In this document: positions 1-9,591 of the stretch, in pieces
How the letters are laid out: each line of letters opens with the position of its first letter
Numbering within the stretch: the stretch's first letter is position 1
The notes under the pieces: model-generated
The model's database searches: none
What the model saw: only the letters and a program-made list of their open reading frames with translations
What the model was told of the DNA's origin: nothing
Made by a program: the position numbers and the translations under genes
Source of the DNA: Promethearchaeota archaeon
GTDB lineage: Archaea > Asgardarchaeota > Lokiarchaeia > Sigyniarchaeales > SOKP01
Direction: 5' to 3'
Assembly (NCBI GenBank): GCA_016840085.1
Contig: JAEOTA010000018.1
Location: forward strand, 140,888-204,887
DNA: 64,000 nucleotides

Positions 1-27
1 TTTTTAGAAGGTAGCTCAAAAAACATA

Positions 28-1545
28 TTATTTAGTAAAATTGATATTATTATGTTCTTCTTGCTTCTTTTTAATAATTTCAGAAAGATCTGAGATTTTT
101 ACTCTCATCTGTTCCATTGAATCACGGTCTCTAATTGTTACCGTATTATCTTCTATAGAATCATAATCGATTGTAATGCAATATGGAGTTCCCAGTTCGT
201 CTTGCCTTCGATATCGTTTTCCTATAGAACCTGTTGCATCAAAGAAGGAACCAATACGATTTTCCAATAATTCTCGATGCACCTTTAAAGCTAATTTTCT
301 TATGTTTTCTTTATTTCTAACGAGGGGAAATACTGCCACAGTATTTGGTGCTAAATTTGGATTTATCTTTAGAATTAATCTTCCCTCTTCAACATTAAAA
401 GTAGATTCGAGTAAAGTATAAATAATTCTATCGATCCCAAACGCGATTTCAAGAACTTGGGGTATTTCCTTTACGGTCGGGTCGACACCCATACTTACTT
501 CAAAATTTTGTTTTGAATATTCGGCATGTCTTTTCAAGTCATAATCAGTCCTATCATGTATCCCACATATCTCAACCCATCCATATTGCATTGTTTTAAT
601 TTCTAAATCCCACGCATCATCAGCATAATGAGCTCGTTCATTAAGAGAATGCTGCCTAAATCGAATTAATTCTTCAGGAATACCTAAAATTTTTGTAAGA
701 TAATAAGACACATAAAGACAATATGCATAAGCAGGTTTTTTAAGAATTTTATCTATGATAGCTTTTTCAAGAGAAATAAGATTTGGCTTGTTAATACCAT
801 TTTCTTGGAGTTTCCAATCTAAAAGTGGTAATGCATTATTCTTTACTTCTTCGTAATCTTCATATTCCATTTCTTGTTCTCTACTGATAAATATTTGAAG
901 TTCGAATTGATCAAATGACCTCATTCGGAGAACTCCTTGTCTAGGTGAGATTTCATTTCTATAAGCTTTACCATATTGGTAAATTTTGATAGGATATTGC
1001 CTACGCGCATCTTGATCCAAGCGATTGAAAAGTAAATATGTAGTTGTTGCTGTTTCAGGGCGTAAATAAGCAATAACATTATTTCCCACAGAGGTTTTCA
1101 ACATCAAATTATATTCTTCAATTTTTTGCATACTATTTCCGCATTTGGGGCAAATTAATTTATGTTTTTTAATTAGTTTCTCCATTTCCTCAAATGACAA
1201 ACCATCAACCATAAGATCAGGAAGATTTTCTTGAAGAAATTTATCTGCTCGATATAATGTATTGCATTTAATACACCTCATTACTGGATCAATAAATCTT
1301 TCTAAGTGCCCTGAAGCTTCCCAAACGATACTTGGCATGATTGTAGGGCACTCAACCTCTCCAAATCCAAAATATCGACATTCTTTTCTAAATAGAGCTA
1401 AGATATTATTTTTAAGTGCCATCCCTGCTGGACCATAGGAATAGAAACCTGCAAATCCTCCATAAATCTCTGGAGAAGGTCCCCACACGAATCCTCGGCG
1501 TTTTAGTAATGAATTAAACGTATCAATGCTATTCTCGATTTTCAT
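28..1545 (-). CDS. glyS: Glycyl-tRNA synthetase, archaeal/eukaryal type
   Basis: Class II aminoacyl-tRNA synthetase that charges tRNA-Gly with glycine in the cytoplasm. The N-terminus reads RGFVWGPSPEIYGG, typical of the alpha2-type enzyme. A zinc-binding insert follows with C91/C94 and C132/C135. Class II motif 2 is at about residues 195-210 (YRNEISPRQG), and motif 3 near 370 contains FGIDR. The C-terminal 100 residues form the anticodon-binding domain (NTVAVFPLVRNKE). At 505 residues it is somewhat shorter than many archaeal homologues, but no core block seems missing. The start ATG at 1545 fits the family N-terminus. The gene is transcribed leftward and divergently from the next gene; the 27 bases after its stop reach the window edge. 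Confidence 0.97.
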   Translation of the reverse strand: MKIENSIDTFNSLLKRRGFVWGPSPEIYGGFAGFYSYGPAGMALKNNILALFRKECRYFGFGEVECPTIMPSIVWEASGHLERFIDPVMRCIKCNTLYRADKFLQENLPDLMVDGLSFEEMEKLIKKHKLICPKCGNSMQKIEEYNLMLKTSVGNNVIAYLRPETATTTYLLFNRLDQDARRQYPIKIYQYGKAYRNEISPRQGVLRMRSFDQFELQIFISREQEMEYEDYEEVKNNALPLLDWKLQENGINKPNLISLEKAIIDKILKKPAYAYCLYVSYYLTKILGIPEELIRFRQHSLNERAHYADDAWDLEIKTMQYGWVEICGIHDRTDYDLKRHAEYSKQNFEVSMGVDPTVKEIPQVLEIAFGIDRIIYTLLESTFNVEEGRLILKINPNLAPNTVAVFPLVRNKENIRKLALKVHRELLENRIGSFFDATGSIGKRYRRQDELGTPYCITIDYDSIEDNTVTIRDRDSMEQMRVKISDLSEIIKKKQEEHNNINFTK

Positions 1546-1670
1546 ATAGATTTTAAAAGTAATTGATAATATTTGTATTTTAAGAATTACTCAAATTGAA
1601 ATAAATTTTTATACAACTAAAAGATAATAATATTATATTTTTTTAAAGTTAAAAAAAAAATTGATGAGAT

Positions 1671-2522
1671 ATGTTATTCCAAGAAACTCCATTTAGCCAA
1701 TTTAACGTATGGGATTTAATAGAATCTGGTCTATACTTCATCATTGCTGGATATTTCGCTTTATTGTTTTTCTATTTCCTTTTCATAAGATTTCGAACTT
1801 CTAAAAAGCTATATTGGTTATATTTTAGTGTGTTATTTTTATGTTTAGGAATTGGACGCGTATTTTTCATTGTATATTACTTTTATGCTCCAGAATTATA
1901 CACTGGTACAAATGATGTTGAAGTCGTATCTTTCCTGATGTTTAACTATCGCATGGCTACATTTTTTACGTGGATTGGAATTGCATGTGCTGTGGGAGTT
2001 TTAGGGATATTACTTTTTCCTCCTGATACAGAAATAGAAAAAACTGGTAAATCACTTAAAGAATGGTTTAGAAATAAAAATAATATTAAATTATTAATTC
2101 GATTAGGACTTATAACGATTCCAGTAATTATTGGAATACTTGCATTAACATTGTCAGATGGTTATTTCATTGATCCTGATTTCTTGGAGACTTACAATAT
2201 TACTATAGAACCAATAACAGTAAGAATTGGAGGATGGGAATATCCTATTGGTAGGCTTCTTTTGAATTTTGTATTTTTACCAATATTTGTGGCAATTATT
2301 CCTTTTATCTTTATTTACCTTGCCTGGAAAACTTTCGGTGTTTTAAGAAAATCTTATGCCTTGAATGCTATTGGATTCTTTCTCTATTTTATAGGCAGAA
2401 TATCCCAAGGGGTTCTTGATATTGCGGGATTGCCACATTTTGATGCTATACTACCTCCACTGTTAATCTTATTGGCTCTCCTCCTTATGGTAATTGCCAA
2501 TAACTATGAACAACTAAAATAG
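1671..2522 (+). CDS. Multi-pass membrane protein of unknown function
   Basis: A 283-residue protein with about seven hydrophobic helices, roughly at residues 17-42, 47-78, 90-115, 139-165, 200-226, 232-255 and 258-280. It is an integral membrane protein. I see no catalytic motif, transporter signature or signal peptide. A short charged loop (about 120-137, rich in Lys/Glu) lies between helices 3 and 4, and an exposed loop of about 35 residues lies between helices 4 and 5. The count and spacing of helices resemble 7TM sensor-like archaeal proteins, but I do not recognise a named family. It is a single gene, transcribed away from glyS, with AT-rich sequence on both sides. Confidence 0.75.
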   Translation: MLFQETPFSQFNVWDLIESGLYFIIAGYFALLFFYFLFIRFRTSKKLYWLYFSVLFLCLGIGRVFFIVYYFYAPELYTGTNDVEVVSFLMFNYRMATFFTWIGIACAVGVLGILLFPPDTEIEKTGKSLKEWFRNKNNIKLLIRLGLITIPVIIGILALTLSDGYFIDPDFLETYNITIEPITVRIGGWEYPIGRLLLNFVFLPIFVAIIPFIFIYLAWKTFGVLRKSYALNAIGFFLYFIGRISQGVLDIAGLPHFDAILPPLLILLALLLMVIANNYEQLK

Positions 2523-2709
2523 CGACAATTTCATTTTACTTTTTCATATTTTTGGGAAAACTCTTTTTTATTATTTACATAAATTTATTAGACAAAGATT
2601 TAGTATAGAATTCAATTTCAAAAAGATTAAAATTTTAAAACTGAATCTCTTTAAATTTAATATATTTAAATTAATATAAAATAAATAGAAAAAAAATAAA
2701 AGATAATTC

Positions 2710-4338
2710 ATGACAGTCCATGGGAACCAATATTTATTACCTTTTTTTATTAATAAAGTCACAGGGCGCCCAACAATTCAAGGAAATGATGAACTATCTC
2801 TTTCATTTTATCTTTTAACAAAAGATTTAGGGAAAAATCATAAAATTATTTCTTTTTCAAGACTTCTTTGGCCAATCTTAAGCATCCAAGGAGTAATTAG
2901 TACTCATATAATGTTAGATGGATTAAATTTACTAAACAAAAAAGATAGACTCTCAAATCCACCACGACAACCTATGGTAGGTCATATTCTTAGAAATATT
3001 GAAAATAGGAATAAAATTGAACAATTGAATAAATTGATAGATGTATTAACATATAAAGACACTAAAGCTGAAGAAATAGGAGAAGGGGAAGAATCAGAAT
3101 TTCAAACATTACAAATCAATGGTTTAATTTATCCTGGATTTCTTCAAGCATTAGTTAAGATAATTCCTTTAATTGAATATAACCCAATTTCTGATTATAC
3201 TGTATTAGATACATCCATTACTACTGAAATTGCTTTAAATATATCAGAAAGGTATCGCGAAATAATAAATACAATGAAAGGCAATGCATTAAGATGGAAA
3301 ACTCAAATAGATTTAATAGAAAAAGAGGTATCAAAATGGCTAATAGATCTAAACGTTCAATTAAAAGATGTTGACTCTAGATATTCAAGTCAAATTACAA
3401 AAACTTCTTCAACAATAGTTCCAAGTCAGGTTGATCAGCAATTAAAATTAGAACAAGATAAGGTTGATCAATGGAATGTTAATGAGAAAAAGATTATAAT
3501 TGAGAACATAACAACTCTATTTAAGACTTCTGAAAGGCATCTTGAAGAAATTATAAAAAAAAATAAATTTTTTACATCGGGGGATTCATTAAAAAGTAGA
3601 GTTTATGAAGATATTATACCACATTTTGAAAATCATTTTGTTTATTTAAAAGAAGAAGTAATGAAGTTTTTAGAGTCTCTGGAATCATTAAATCAAAGAT
3701 TCCTAGAATTAAAAGAGCGCGGATTGCAAATTGATGATGATACTAAAAGAAAATTGGAACAATATAGAGAATCTATTAAAGTGAAGCTACAGGACAGAGA
3801 TAAATTATTAACTGAATTTGAAAGTGAAAAAAAATTACAAATCTCTGAATTATATTCTTTAAAAGAGCATATTGAAAGTTTATTTAATGAAATCAAAAAT
3901 ATCGTCCAAATAAAGCATAATACGTGTTTACAAGAAGCTCAACAGTTAATAGCATGGTCTCTAAATGATAATCAATCAGATTTATTTTCTAGACCTATAC
4001 AATGGATTTATATACCTGTTTATGCGATATTTTTTGAAGATGAGAATAATTCTGAAGAATATATGCACGTGCTATTTCCTGGATACATTAATAATGACCC
4101 GAATGCGATATATGAAGAAATTTCGGATCAATTCGTAGCTTTGAAAAATATGGTATATGAAAAACTTGAAAGTGATATGGCCACCAGGTCAAACTTTGAA
4201 TTTTCTTGTGAAAGGAAAAATTTAATTAAAGATCCAAACTTTGCAAAGAGAATTCAAATAGGGCTTTCAAAATTAAGAGAAAATGCAATTTTAACTGATG
4301 ACATTGAAAAAAAGGTAAGAGAATATATTAATTTATAA
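2710..4338 (+). CDS. Large coiled-coil protein of unknown function
   Basis: A 542-residue soluble protein. Residues 1-130 look globular (YLLPFFINKVTGRPTIQG near the start). Residues 175-420 are strongly helical and charged, with heptad-like stretches at about 210-290 and 330-400 that suggest coiled coil. Residues 420-540 look globular again (WIYIPVYAIFFED). No membrane segment, signal peptide or nucleotide-binding motif is visible. The next gene (GNAT) begins about 30 bases downstream on the same strand, so the two may be co-transcribed. Base composition matches the neighbours. I do not recognise the family; a cytoplasmic scaffold role is only a guess from the helical middle. Confidence 0.7.
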   Translation: MTVHGNQYLLPFFINKVTGRPTIQGNDELSLSFYLLTKDLGKNHKIISFSRLLWPILSIQGVISTHIMLDGLNLLNKKDRLSNPPRQPMVGHILRNIENRNKIEQLNKLIDVLTYKDTKAEEIGEGEESEFQTLQINGLIYPGFLQALVKIIPLIEYNPISDYTVLDTSITTEIALNISERYREIINTMKGNALRWKTQIDLIEKEVSKWLIDLNVQLKDVDSRYSSQITKTSSTIVPSQVDQQLKLEQDKVDQWNVNEKKIIIENITTLFKTSERHLEEIIKKNKFFTSGDSLKSRVYEDIIPHFENHFVYLKEEVMKFLESLESLNQRFLELKERGLQIDDDTKRKLEQYRESIKVKLQDRDKLLTEFESEKKLQISELYSLKEHIESLFNEIKNIVQIKHNTCLQEAQQLIAWSLNDNQSDLFSRPIQWIYIPVYAIFFEDENNSEEYMHVLFPGYINNDPNAIYEEISDQFVALKNMVYEKLESDMATRSNFEFSCERKNLIKDPNFAKRIQIGLSKLRENAILTDDIEKKVREYINL

Positions 4339-4367
4339 TCTTAATCATTGTTTTGTTGCTTCTAAGT

Positions 4368-5054
4368 ATGCCAAGTTCTAAAATAGAACGGAGAAAAAAG
4401 TTAGATATTAAAAAAAGGAAAATAAGAACTTTTTTTCTATCTATAGAAACTAAAAAGAAAAAAAAAGAAGTAATAGATAAAGCAACAGAAGAACTCTACC
4501 AGGATGGGATGATCTATTACCAAATGAGATTACCTGTTGAAAAAATTACTAAAGAATTTGAAAACAAATTGAAAGAAAAAATCGAACATAATATAATTCA
4601 AGCGAAAATCAGAGAAGCTACTATAAAAGATCTCGACACTCTTAAAAATATATATAATAGGGCTTGGCTCACCAGTAACACCCCCTTCAGACCAATTAGT
4701 AAAACTGATCTTCAAAAAATCTTAGAATATTCTGATACCATTTTTTTAATAGCGAAAGTATATGGTGTAGATGCTGCATTTGTGCTCCTAGATTTTGAAG
4801 GCGAGAATAGAGAATATGCAATAATAGCTGCTTTAGCTGTTATTCCTAGATTCCAGAGGCGTGGAGTAGGAACAATTTTAGGGGTAAATATATGGAATTA
4901 TTTAAAACAAAATTATAATAATGTTAAGGAAATTAGATGTGAAGTTTATAAAGACAATAATGTTTCATATGCTTTTATTAAAGGTATTGGTTTTGAAGAA
5001 TATGATAAAAAGGTCTATAAGGTAGAAGATTTTGAGATAGAAAATAATCACTAA
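4368..5054 (+). CDS. GNAT-family N-acetyltransferase with basic N-terminal extension
   Basis: Transfers an acetyl group from acetyl-CoA to an unknown amine. The GNAT fold covers about residues 85-225. The acetyl-CoA binding motif A is AVIPRFQRRGVGT (R/Q-x-x-G-x-G/A class), preceded by the strand EYAIIAALA. The ending with a GIGFEEYDKKVYK block is typical of the family. The first 80 residues are very basic and helical (many Lys/Arg), which suggests nucleic-acid or ribosome contact, though this is inference. An upstream TTG at 4353 is in frame, but the ATG at 4368 gives a better start. It probably shares a transcript with the coiled-coil gene just upstream. Confidence 0.85.
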   Translation: MPSSKIERRKKLDIKKRKIRTFFLSIETKKKKKEVIDKATEELYQDGMIYYQMRLPVEKITKEFENKLKEKIEHNIIQAKIREATIKDLDTLKNIYNRAWLTSNTPFRPISKTDLQKILEYSDTIFLIAKVYGVDAAFVLLDFEGENREYAIIAALAVIPRFQRRGVGTILGVNIWNYLKQNYNNVKEIRCEVYKDNNVSYAFIKGIGFEEYDKKVYKVEDFEIENNH

Positions 5055-5085
5055 TATGTAAATAAGATTTTAAGATATATTATTT

Positions 5086-6528
5086 TTAAAGAAGATAATT
5101 ATTCTTATTATTTGTTATAGATTTTATTTTTTCCTCTAATAAATTTACATTATACTCATCATTTAATTCTAAATAATGAGTTCTTGCATTATCGAAATTT
5201 CTCAAGGCTAAATCTTTCAAACCTCTATTTAGGTAAATATCACCCATTTTATGTAGAACTATAGCTGCCTCTTTAATATAGCCTTTATGCTCGTAAATAT
5301 TTAATGCTTCGTCAAAATGATTTATCGCTTCTACATTATTTTCTATAAATTCTAAAAAAATTTTACCAACTTTAAATTTTAGTTCAGCTTTTTTATAATC
5401 ATCTCCAAATTTATGAAATATCTCACTTGACAGATTATAATATTCAATTGCCCTTTCAATTTCTCCTTTTGTCATATATAATTCTGCTAAATTTTCTAAA
5501 ATCTCACCTTCATTAATATTATCACCGATTTCAAATATACGAACAGCCTCAAGACTTTTAAGTAAAAAAGTTTCTGCTTTAGTCGAATTATTCCATAACA
5601 TATCTAATTTTCCTAGATAAAAATAACATTCCCATTCCAGTTTAGATTTCAGGTAAATAGATATTTTTTCTTTTACTCTACTAATCAACTCTATAGCGTT
5701 ATTTAAATGTTCATATGCTAGATCATAATCTTCACCAATAAGATAATATAATTTCCCATACTTAATATCTGACTGAATTATACCATAATAATCATCATGT
5801 TCTTTGAAGAATTTGATATTTCTCGTTAAAATTCTTTTTATTCGTTCATAATCTTTTAGTAAATAAAGAACCTCTATTAGATTACTAGACGATTTTATTT
5901 CCTCATAAAGTAGATTTTCTTGCTTAGATAATTTAATAGCTTCTTGGTAATATTCATAAGAATGCTCTAAATCTTTGATAACAAAATATACGTTTCCTAG
6001 ATTATTCAAAATTTTATTCACTTTTTCAGTTTCATCGAGATCTTTAAGAATTTCAAGAGATCTATTAAAATGATATATTGCTTGATCGAAAAATCCAATA
6101 TCTTCCTGAATCAGACCTATTTCATTATGACAGATTGCTATATTAAGCAGTTCATTTTCTTCTTTGAAATTTTTTAGTGCTAACTCAAGGTTCTTCATTG
6201 CATTAGTAAAATCTCTTTTTTTATAATAGAGACTTGATTTTTCTATCAATAATGCGCCAGGTATAGGTTCCCCTAATTCTTCTTTACTTGATAACTTATC
6301 ATCAACTTCTTGTATCATTCGGTCAATTTCCTTATCTTCTATAATAGAATTATCATAAAATTCTTCTTCTGCTTCTAATTCAATATAAGGAACGTCTGGT
6401 TTATCATAAGAATCTTTTAAACTTCTGTGTAGTACATCTTGTAGATTTGATATTAAAGGTTTTTCACAAGATTTACAATAAAACCAATTATCTTCGACAG
6501 GTGAGTGACAATATGGGCATTTTTTCAT
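5086..6528 (-). CDS. Zinc-ribbon TPR repeat protein
   Basis: A 480-residue protein starting with a zinc ribbon (C4, C7, C18, C21), then an acidic linker to about residue 85, then eight or more tetratricopeptide repeats to the C-terminus. Repeat cores such as ICHNEIGLIQEDIGFFDQA, KILNNLGNVYFVIKDLEHS and VLHKMGDIYLNRGLKDLA are easy to see. TPR arrays are protein-interaction scaffolds, so this is probably a cytoplasmic adaptor; the partner is unknown. It is convergent with the GNAT gene (32 bases between stops). Another TPR protein lacking the zinc ribbon is at 8634-9551. Confidence 0.85.
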   Translation of the reverse strand: MKKCPYCHSPVEDNWFYCKSCEKPLISNLQDVLHRSLKDSYDKPDVPYIELEAEEEFYDNSIIEDKEIDRMIQEVDDKLSSKEELGEPIPGALLIEKSSLYYKKRDFTNAMKNLELALKNFKEENELLNIAICHNEIGLIQEDIGFFDQAIYHFNRSLEILKDLDETEKVNKILNNLGNVYFVIKDLEHSYEYYQEAIKLSKQENLLYEEIKSSSNLIEVLYLLKDYERIKRILTRNIKFFKEHDDYYGIIQSDIKYGKLYYLIGEDYDLAYEHLNNAIELISRVKEKISIYLKSKLEWECYFYLGKLDMLWNNSTKAETFLLKSLEAVRIFEIGDNINEGEILENLAELYMTKGEIERAIEYYNLSSEIFHKFGDDYKKAELKFKVGKIFLEFIENNVEAINHFDEALNIYEHKGYIKEAAIVLHKMGDIYLNRGLKDLALRNFDNARTHYLELNDEYNVNLLEEKIKSITNNKNNYLL

Positions 6529-6599
6529 AGACTGGAGAAAACCTAATTTATAATTTAAATTTCTGAATTAAAAATGGGAATATCTTTATTTATAATTAT

Positions 6600-7316
6600 T
6601 TAATTCAATCTTTTAATAATTTCAATTGATTCAGAAATCCTCTTAATTTTATAATCGGGTTTAATTTCTTCTGATTGTAGGTAGGAAGAATCATTAATCC
6701 ATATCGCTTTCATATCACATTGTTTAGCTCCTTTAACATCTGTTTCTAAGATATCTCCAATATGGATTATATTAGAAGGTTTGCAATTAAATTTTTTTAT
6801 CACAGTTTTAAACAAAATTGAGCAAGGTTTATAGAACCCAATTTCATCAGAAAAAACCAATATTTGAAAAAAATTAAGAATATTATATTCTTTAAAGACT
6901 TTTTTTATAAAACTACCTGGAGTAATTCCTGTATTAGAAATGAGACCAATTTTATAGTTGGAAGATAGTTCTTCTAATGTTTGTTTAACGCCTGTTTTTA
7001 AAGATGGTGGTTCTGTTAACATTACTCTTTCAAATTCATCTGTGATCAATCTTTTGTCTGAATTTGTTAATCTAACGTTCAAAATATTAAGAACCTCAGA
7101 AACTCGTTCTTCTGTATAAATATGGCGATAATTAATATCTTCCAAATTAATATTAGATAATTTTAATCCCATATTAAATGCACTTCTTACATCCTCAAAG
7201 GAACAAGATATTTTCCTCTCTTTTAAAAATTTAGTAAATATTTTTAATCGAATATCTGAATAAAATTTATTTTCAAATAAAGTATTCCATAAATCAAATG
7301 AAATTGCTTCTATCAT
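6600..7316 (-). CDS. HAD-superfamily hydrolase
   Basis: A 238-residue haloacid-dehalogenase-fold hydrolase, probably a phosphatase. Motif I is FDLWNTL with the nucleophile Asp8; the usual second Asp is replaced by Trp10, as in the DxWxTL subgroup. Motif II is LISNTG (about residue 125), motif III Lys lies in FYKPCSILF, and motif IV is HIGDILETDVKGAK. A helical cap domain covers about residues 15-95. The substrate cannot be told from sequence. It lies 71 bases upstream of the TPR gene, in the same orientation, with no strong sign of an operon. Confidence 0.88.
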   Translation of the reverse strand: MIEAISFDLWNTLFENKFYSDIRLKIFTKFLKERKISCSFEDVRSAFNMGLKLSNINLEDINYRHIYTEERVSEVLNILNVRLTNSDKRLITDEFERVMLTEPPSLKTGVKQTLEELSSNYKIGLISNTGITPGSFIKKVFKEYNILNFFQILVFSDEIGFYKPCSILFKTVIKKFNCKPSNIIHIGDILETDVKGAKQCDMKAIWINDSSYLQSEEIKPDYKIKRISESIEIIKRLN

Positions 7317-7511
7317 TGCATTCTAAGTGAATACTATTGTATATTATATCTTAATTCAATGAATTTTTTAATATTGTTGGTTAAAGAGAATATTCTTCTT
7401 TAAATTGAACTTTTCAAGAAAATATGACACATATGTTATTTCAACAAAATAAATAAAAAAGACCAATTTTTTAGATCCTAATATAAAAAATATATTAATT
7501 TGTGAAAAGAA

Positions 7512-7664
7512 TTGGATAATAAACTGTTCAAAAAGACTTATCCTTACATTTGTAATGAATGTCATAATTTTACTCATACAGAATATCAGTATTGTGATAA
7601 GTGTGGTTCAGAAAACTCCCTAAGAAAAGCTGAAAAAGAAGATTATAAAAATTATCATAAATAA
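7512..7664 (+). CDS. Small zinc-ribbon protein, 50 residues
   Basis: A short open frame from TTG 7512 to TAA 7662-7664. It has two CxxC knuckles: C14 and C17 in ICNEC, then C28 and C31 in YCDKC. The ribbon is followed by a charged Lys/Glu tail. An in-frame TGA at 7503-7505 limits the 5' end, so TTG is the only usual start; no clear ribosome-binding site is seen. The well-formed four-cysteine ribbon makes chance unlikely, but expression is unproven. The opposite-strand frame at 7368-7577 has no motif and is taken as spurious. Confidence 0.5.
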   Translation: MDNKLFKKTYPYICNECHNFTHTEYQYCDKCGSENSLRKAEKEDYKNYHK

Positions 7665-7845
7665 ACTATTAGAAATAACAGGGTTTATTAGAATTTTAAT
7701 TCTATCTTAAAAAACTGGACATAATTTGGAGTTTAAATAAGTAATATAAGAACTATAATAACTGGATAATTTTTTCTGTAAAATTTTATAATTTTTATAA
7801 TATTGAGTTATTCATATTTAAATTAAATTATAAAAATGCTCGAAA

Positions 7846-8628
7846 GTGAGTAAAAATATGAATGAACAAATAATGTACAAAACTGAAAAAGGAGTTTTTC
7901 ACATTATTTTGAACCGGCCAGAGAAAAGGAATGCACTTACAAAAATAATGTATACAGGAATTGCTAAGGGGATAGAAAAGGCTGAAAATAATCCAAAAAT
8001 CAGAATTATCTTGATTTACGGTAATGGAAAATGTTTTTGTGCAGGAAATGACCTAAAAGACTTTCAGGATCTGGATTGGGGATCTGGAACTAGACCCGGA
8101 AGAAGTTGGACAGAAGAGATTCTCAAAGCTAAGAAGCCAATAATAGCAGCTGTACATGGTTACGCTATTGGTGTTGGGGTAACTATGTTATTACAATTCG
8201 ATTTAGTCTATGCGGGAAAAGGGTGCAGATTCCAGTTTCCATTTGTGAGTCTTGGTTTAGTACCCGAGTTTGGTTCTACGTTTCGGTTACCTCAATTAAT
8301 AGGTTATCAACGCGCAGCAGAATTGTTTTTCTTTGGAGATTGGTTTACTGCTGAAGAAGCTGAAAAAATGGGGATAATAAATAAAATCTTCTCTGAAGAA
8401 AAATTGATTACTGAGGTAACCCTTTTAGCTGAAAATTTAGCTGAAAAACCTCCAGTAGCCTTACGAAAAACTAAAGAGTTAATTAAAAAACATTATATGG
8501 AATTATTACAAAAATTAATGCCGGAAGAAGGAGCAGAATTCGTAAGAAGACAAAGATCTCCCGAAGCCCAGGAAGCATTTAGAGCTTTCTTTGAGCGTAG
8601 AAAACCAGAATTCTCAAAATTTTCATAA
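7846..8628 (+). CDS. Enoyl-CoA hydratase/isomerase family protein
   Basis: Crotonase-fold enzyme of 260 residues acting on enoyl-CoA esters. Visible motifs are the N-terminal strand HIILNRPEKRNALT, the oxyanion-hole segment CFCAGNDLKDF, the second oxyanion segment AAVHGYAIGVGVTMLLQFDL, and SLGLVPEFGSTFRLP. The Glu usual in the first catalytic position is absent (GVGVTM), while Glu is present in PEFGST, as in delta3,delta2-enoyl-CoA isomerases. Isomerase activity is therefore at least as likely as hydratase. The start may be GTG 7846 or the in-frame ATG 7858. It stands alone, convergent with the TPR gene that ends 5 bases later. Confidence 0.9.
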   Translation: MSKNMNEQIMYKTEKGVFHIILNRPEKRNALTKIMYTGIAKGIEKAENNPKIRIILIYGNGKCFCAGNDLKDFQDLDWGSGTRPGRSWTEEILKAKKPIIAAVHGYAIGVGVTMLLQFDLVYAGKGCRFQFPFVSLGLVPEFGSTFRLPQLIGYQRAAELFFFGDWFTAEEAEKMGIINKIFSEEKLITEVTLLAENLAEKPPVALRKTKELIKKHYMELLQKLMPEEGAEFVRRQRSPEAQEAFRAFFERRKPEFSKFS

Positions 8629-8633
8629 ATAAA

Positions 8634-9551
8634 CTACTTTCTGCTTTTCTCATACTTTTTTAATTCTTCTAAAATGTGTTTATCCTGTAAGCCAAGTGAA
8701 TTTAGCAGCACGCATAATTGAACTTTTGCATTTTCTGCTTTAATTTTATTTGCTAAATATAACGCTTTAATATATTGATCTTTTGCTTCTTTGATTTCCC
8801 CTAAATAAAACAGTGTTTCACCAACATAGCTTAATCCTCTAATGATTAATTCAGTAAAGTTTGCATCAATCGCTACGTTAGTCCCTTTCTTAAAGTATCT
8901 GAGAGCTCGCTCAAAATGATTGTTTTTCTTCTGAAGGATTCCTAAGTTAAAATAGGAAGTAATAATACCCTTACTATCGTTAATCTCTTTAAACGCTTTT
9001 AAAGATTTCTTGTACAATTCAAAAACAATGTCCCATCTCTCCATTTTTTCATGAATGAGAATTAGATTTCCTAAGCAATCTAATAAATTATATATATCGT
9101 TGCTATCCGAACATAGCGCACTGCAATTTAAGAAAGTGTCACAAGCTTCGTCTAATTTATTTAATTTGATATAATTATTTCCGATTCCTTTTAAACAAGT
9201 AATTTGTTCTTGGACTTGTTTTAATTCTTCATAAATATTATACGCGTTTTCATAAGATTCAATAGATCTTTGATATTCACCCTCTTTAAAAAATAAAATG
9301 CTTAATACACCATAAACTGCTGCTTGACCTAATCGATCTTTTTGTTTTTTAAAATGCTTTAGACAGATTATGTAATTTTTTTCTGAGTCTCTAAATTTCT
9401 CCAATTGTGATTGGATTAGAGCAATATCACTTAATTCTTTAATATAATTTGAATTTTTACCAAATTCTTCTAACTCTTTTAAGTTTTCCAACTTTTTATT
9501 TAATAATTGCTGTAATTCCTCTTTTTTAAATTCAGTTTCATTCTCTGTCAT
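8634..9551 (-). CDS. TPR repeat protein
   Basis: A 305-residue, almost wholly helical protein with about six tetratricopeptide repeats between residues 40 and 290 (for example QAAVYGVLSILFFKEGEYQ, TSYFNLGILQKKNNHFER and RGLSYVGETLFYLGEIKEA). The first 35 residues are a charged Glu/Lys helix. It is probably a cytoplasmic protein-protein interaction module. No enzymatic domain, zinc ribbon or signal peptide is seen. The next gene upstream on the same strand begins about 40 bases away, so transcription with the C_GCAxxG_C_C gene is possible. Confidence 0.82.
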   Translation of the reverse strand: MTENETEFKKEELQQLLNKKLENLKELEEFGKNSNYIKELSDIALIQSQLEKFRDSEKNYIICLKHFKKQKDRLGQAAVYGVLSILFFKEGEYQRSIESYENAYNIYEELKQVQEQITCLKGIGNNYIKLNKLDEACDTFLNCSALCSDSNDIYNLLDCLGNLILIHEKMERWDIVFELYKKSLKAFKEINDSKGIITSYFNLGILQKKNNHFERALRYFKKGTNVAIDANFTELIIRGLSYVGETLFYLGEIKEAKDQYIKALYLANKIKAENAKVQLCVLLNSLGLQDKHILEELKKYEKSRK

Positions 9552-9591
9552 AAAAATTAAATATAAATTGTATTTCCTTTATTTAATCCCT

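Noticed and set aside
2571..2762. Minus-strand 63-codon frame overlapping the coiled-coil gene start
   Set aside because: Leu/Phe/Lys-rich chance frame in an AT-rich promoter region.
7368..7577. Minus-strand 69-codon frame
   Set aside because: Phe/Ile-rich with no motif, and it overlaps the small zinc-ribbon frame on the other strand, which has a clear motif.
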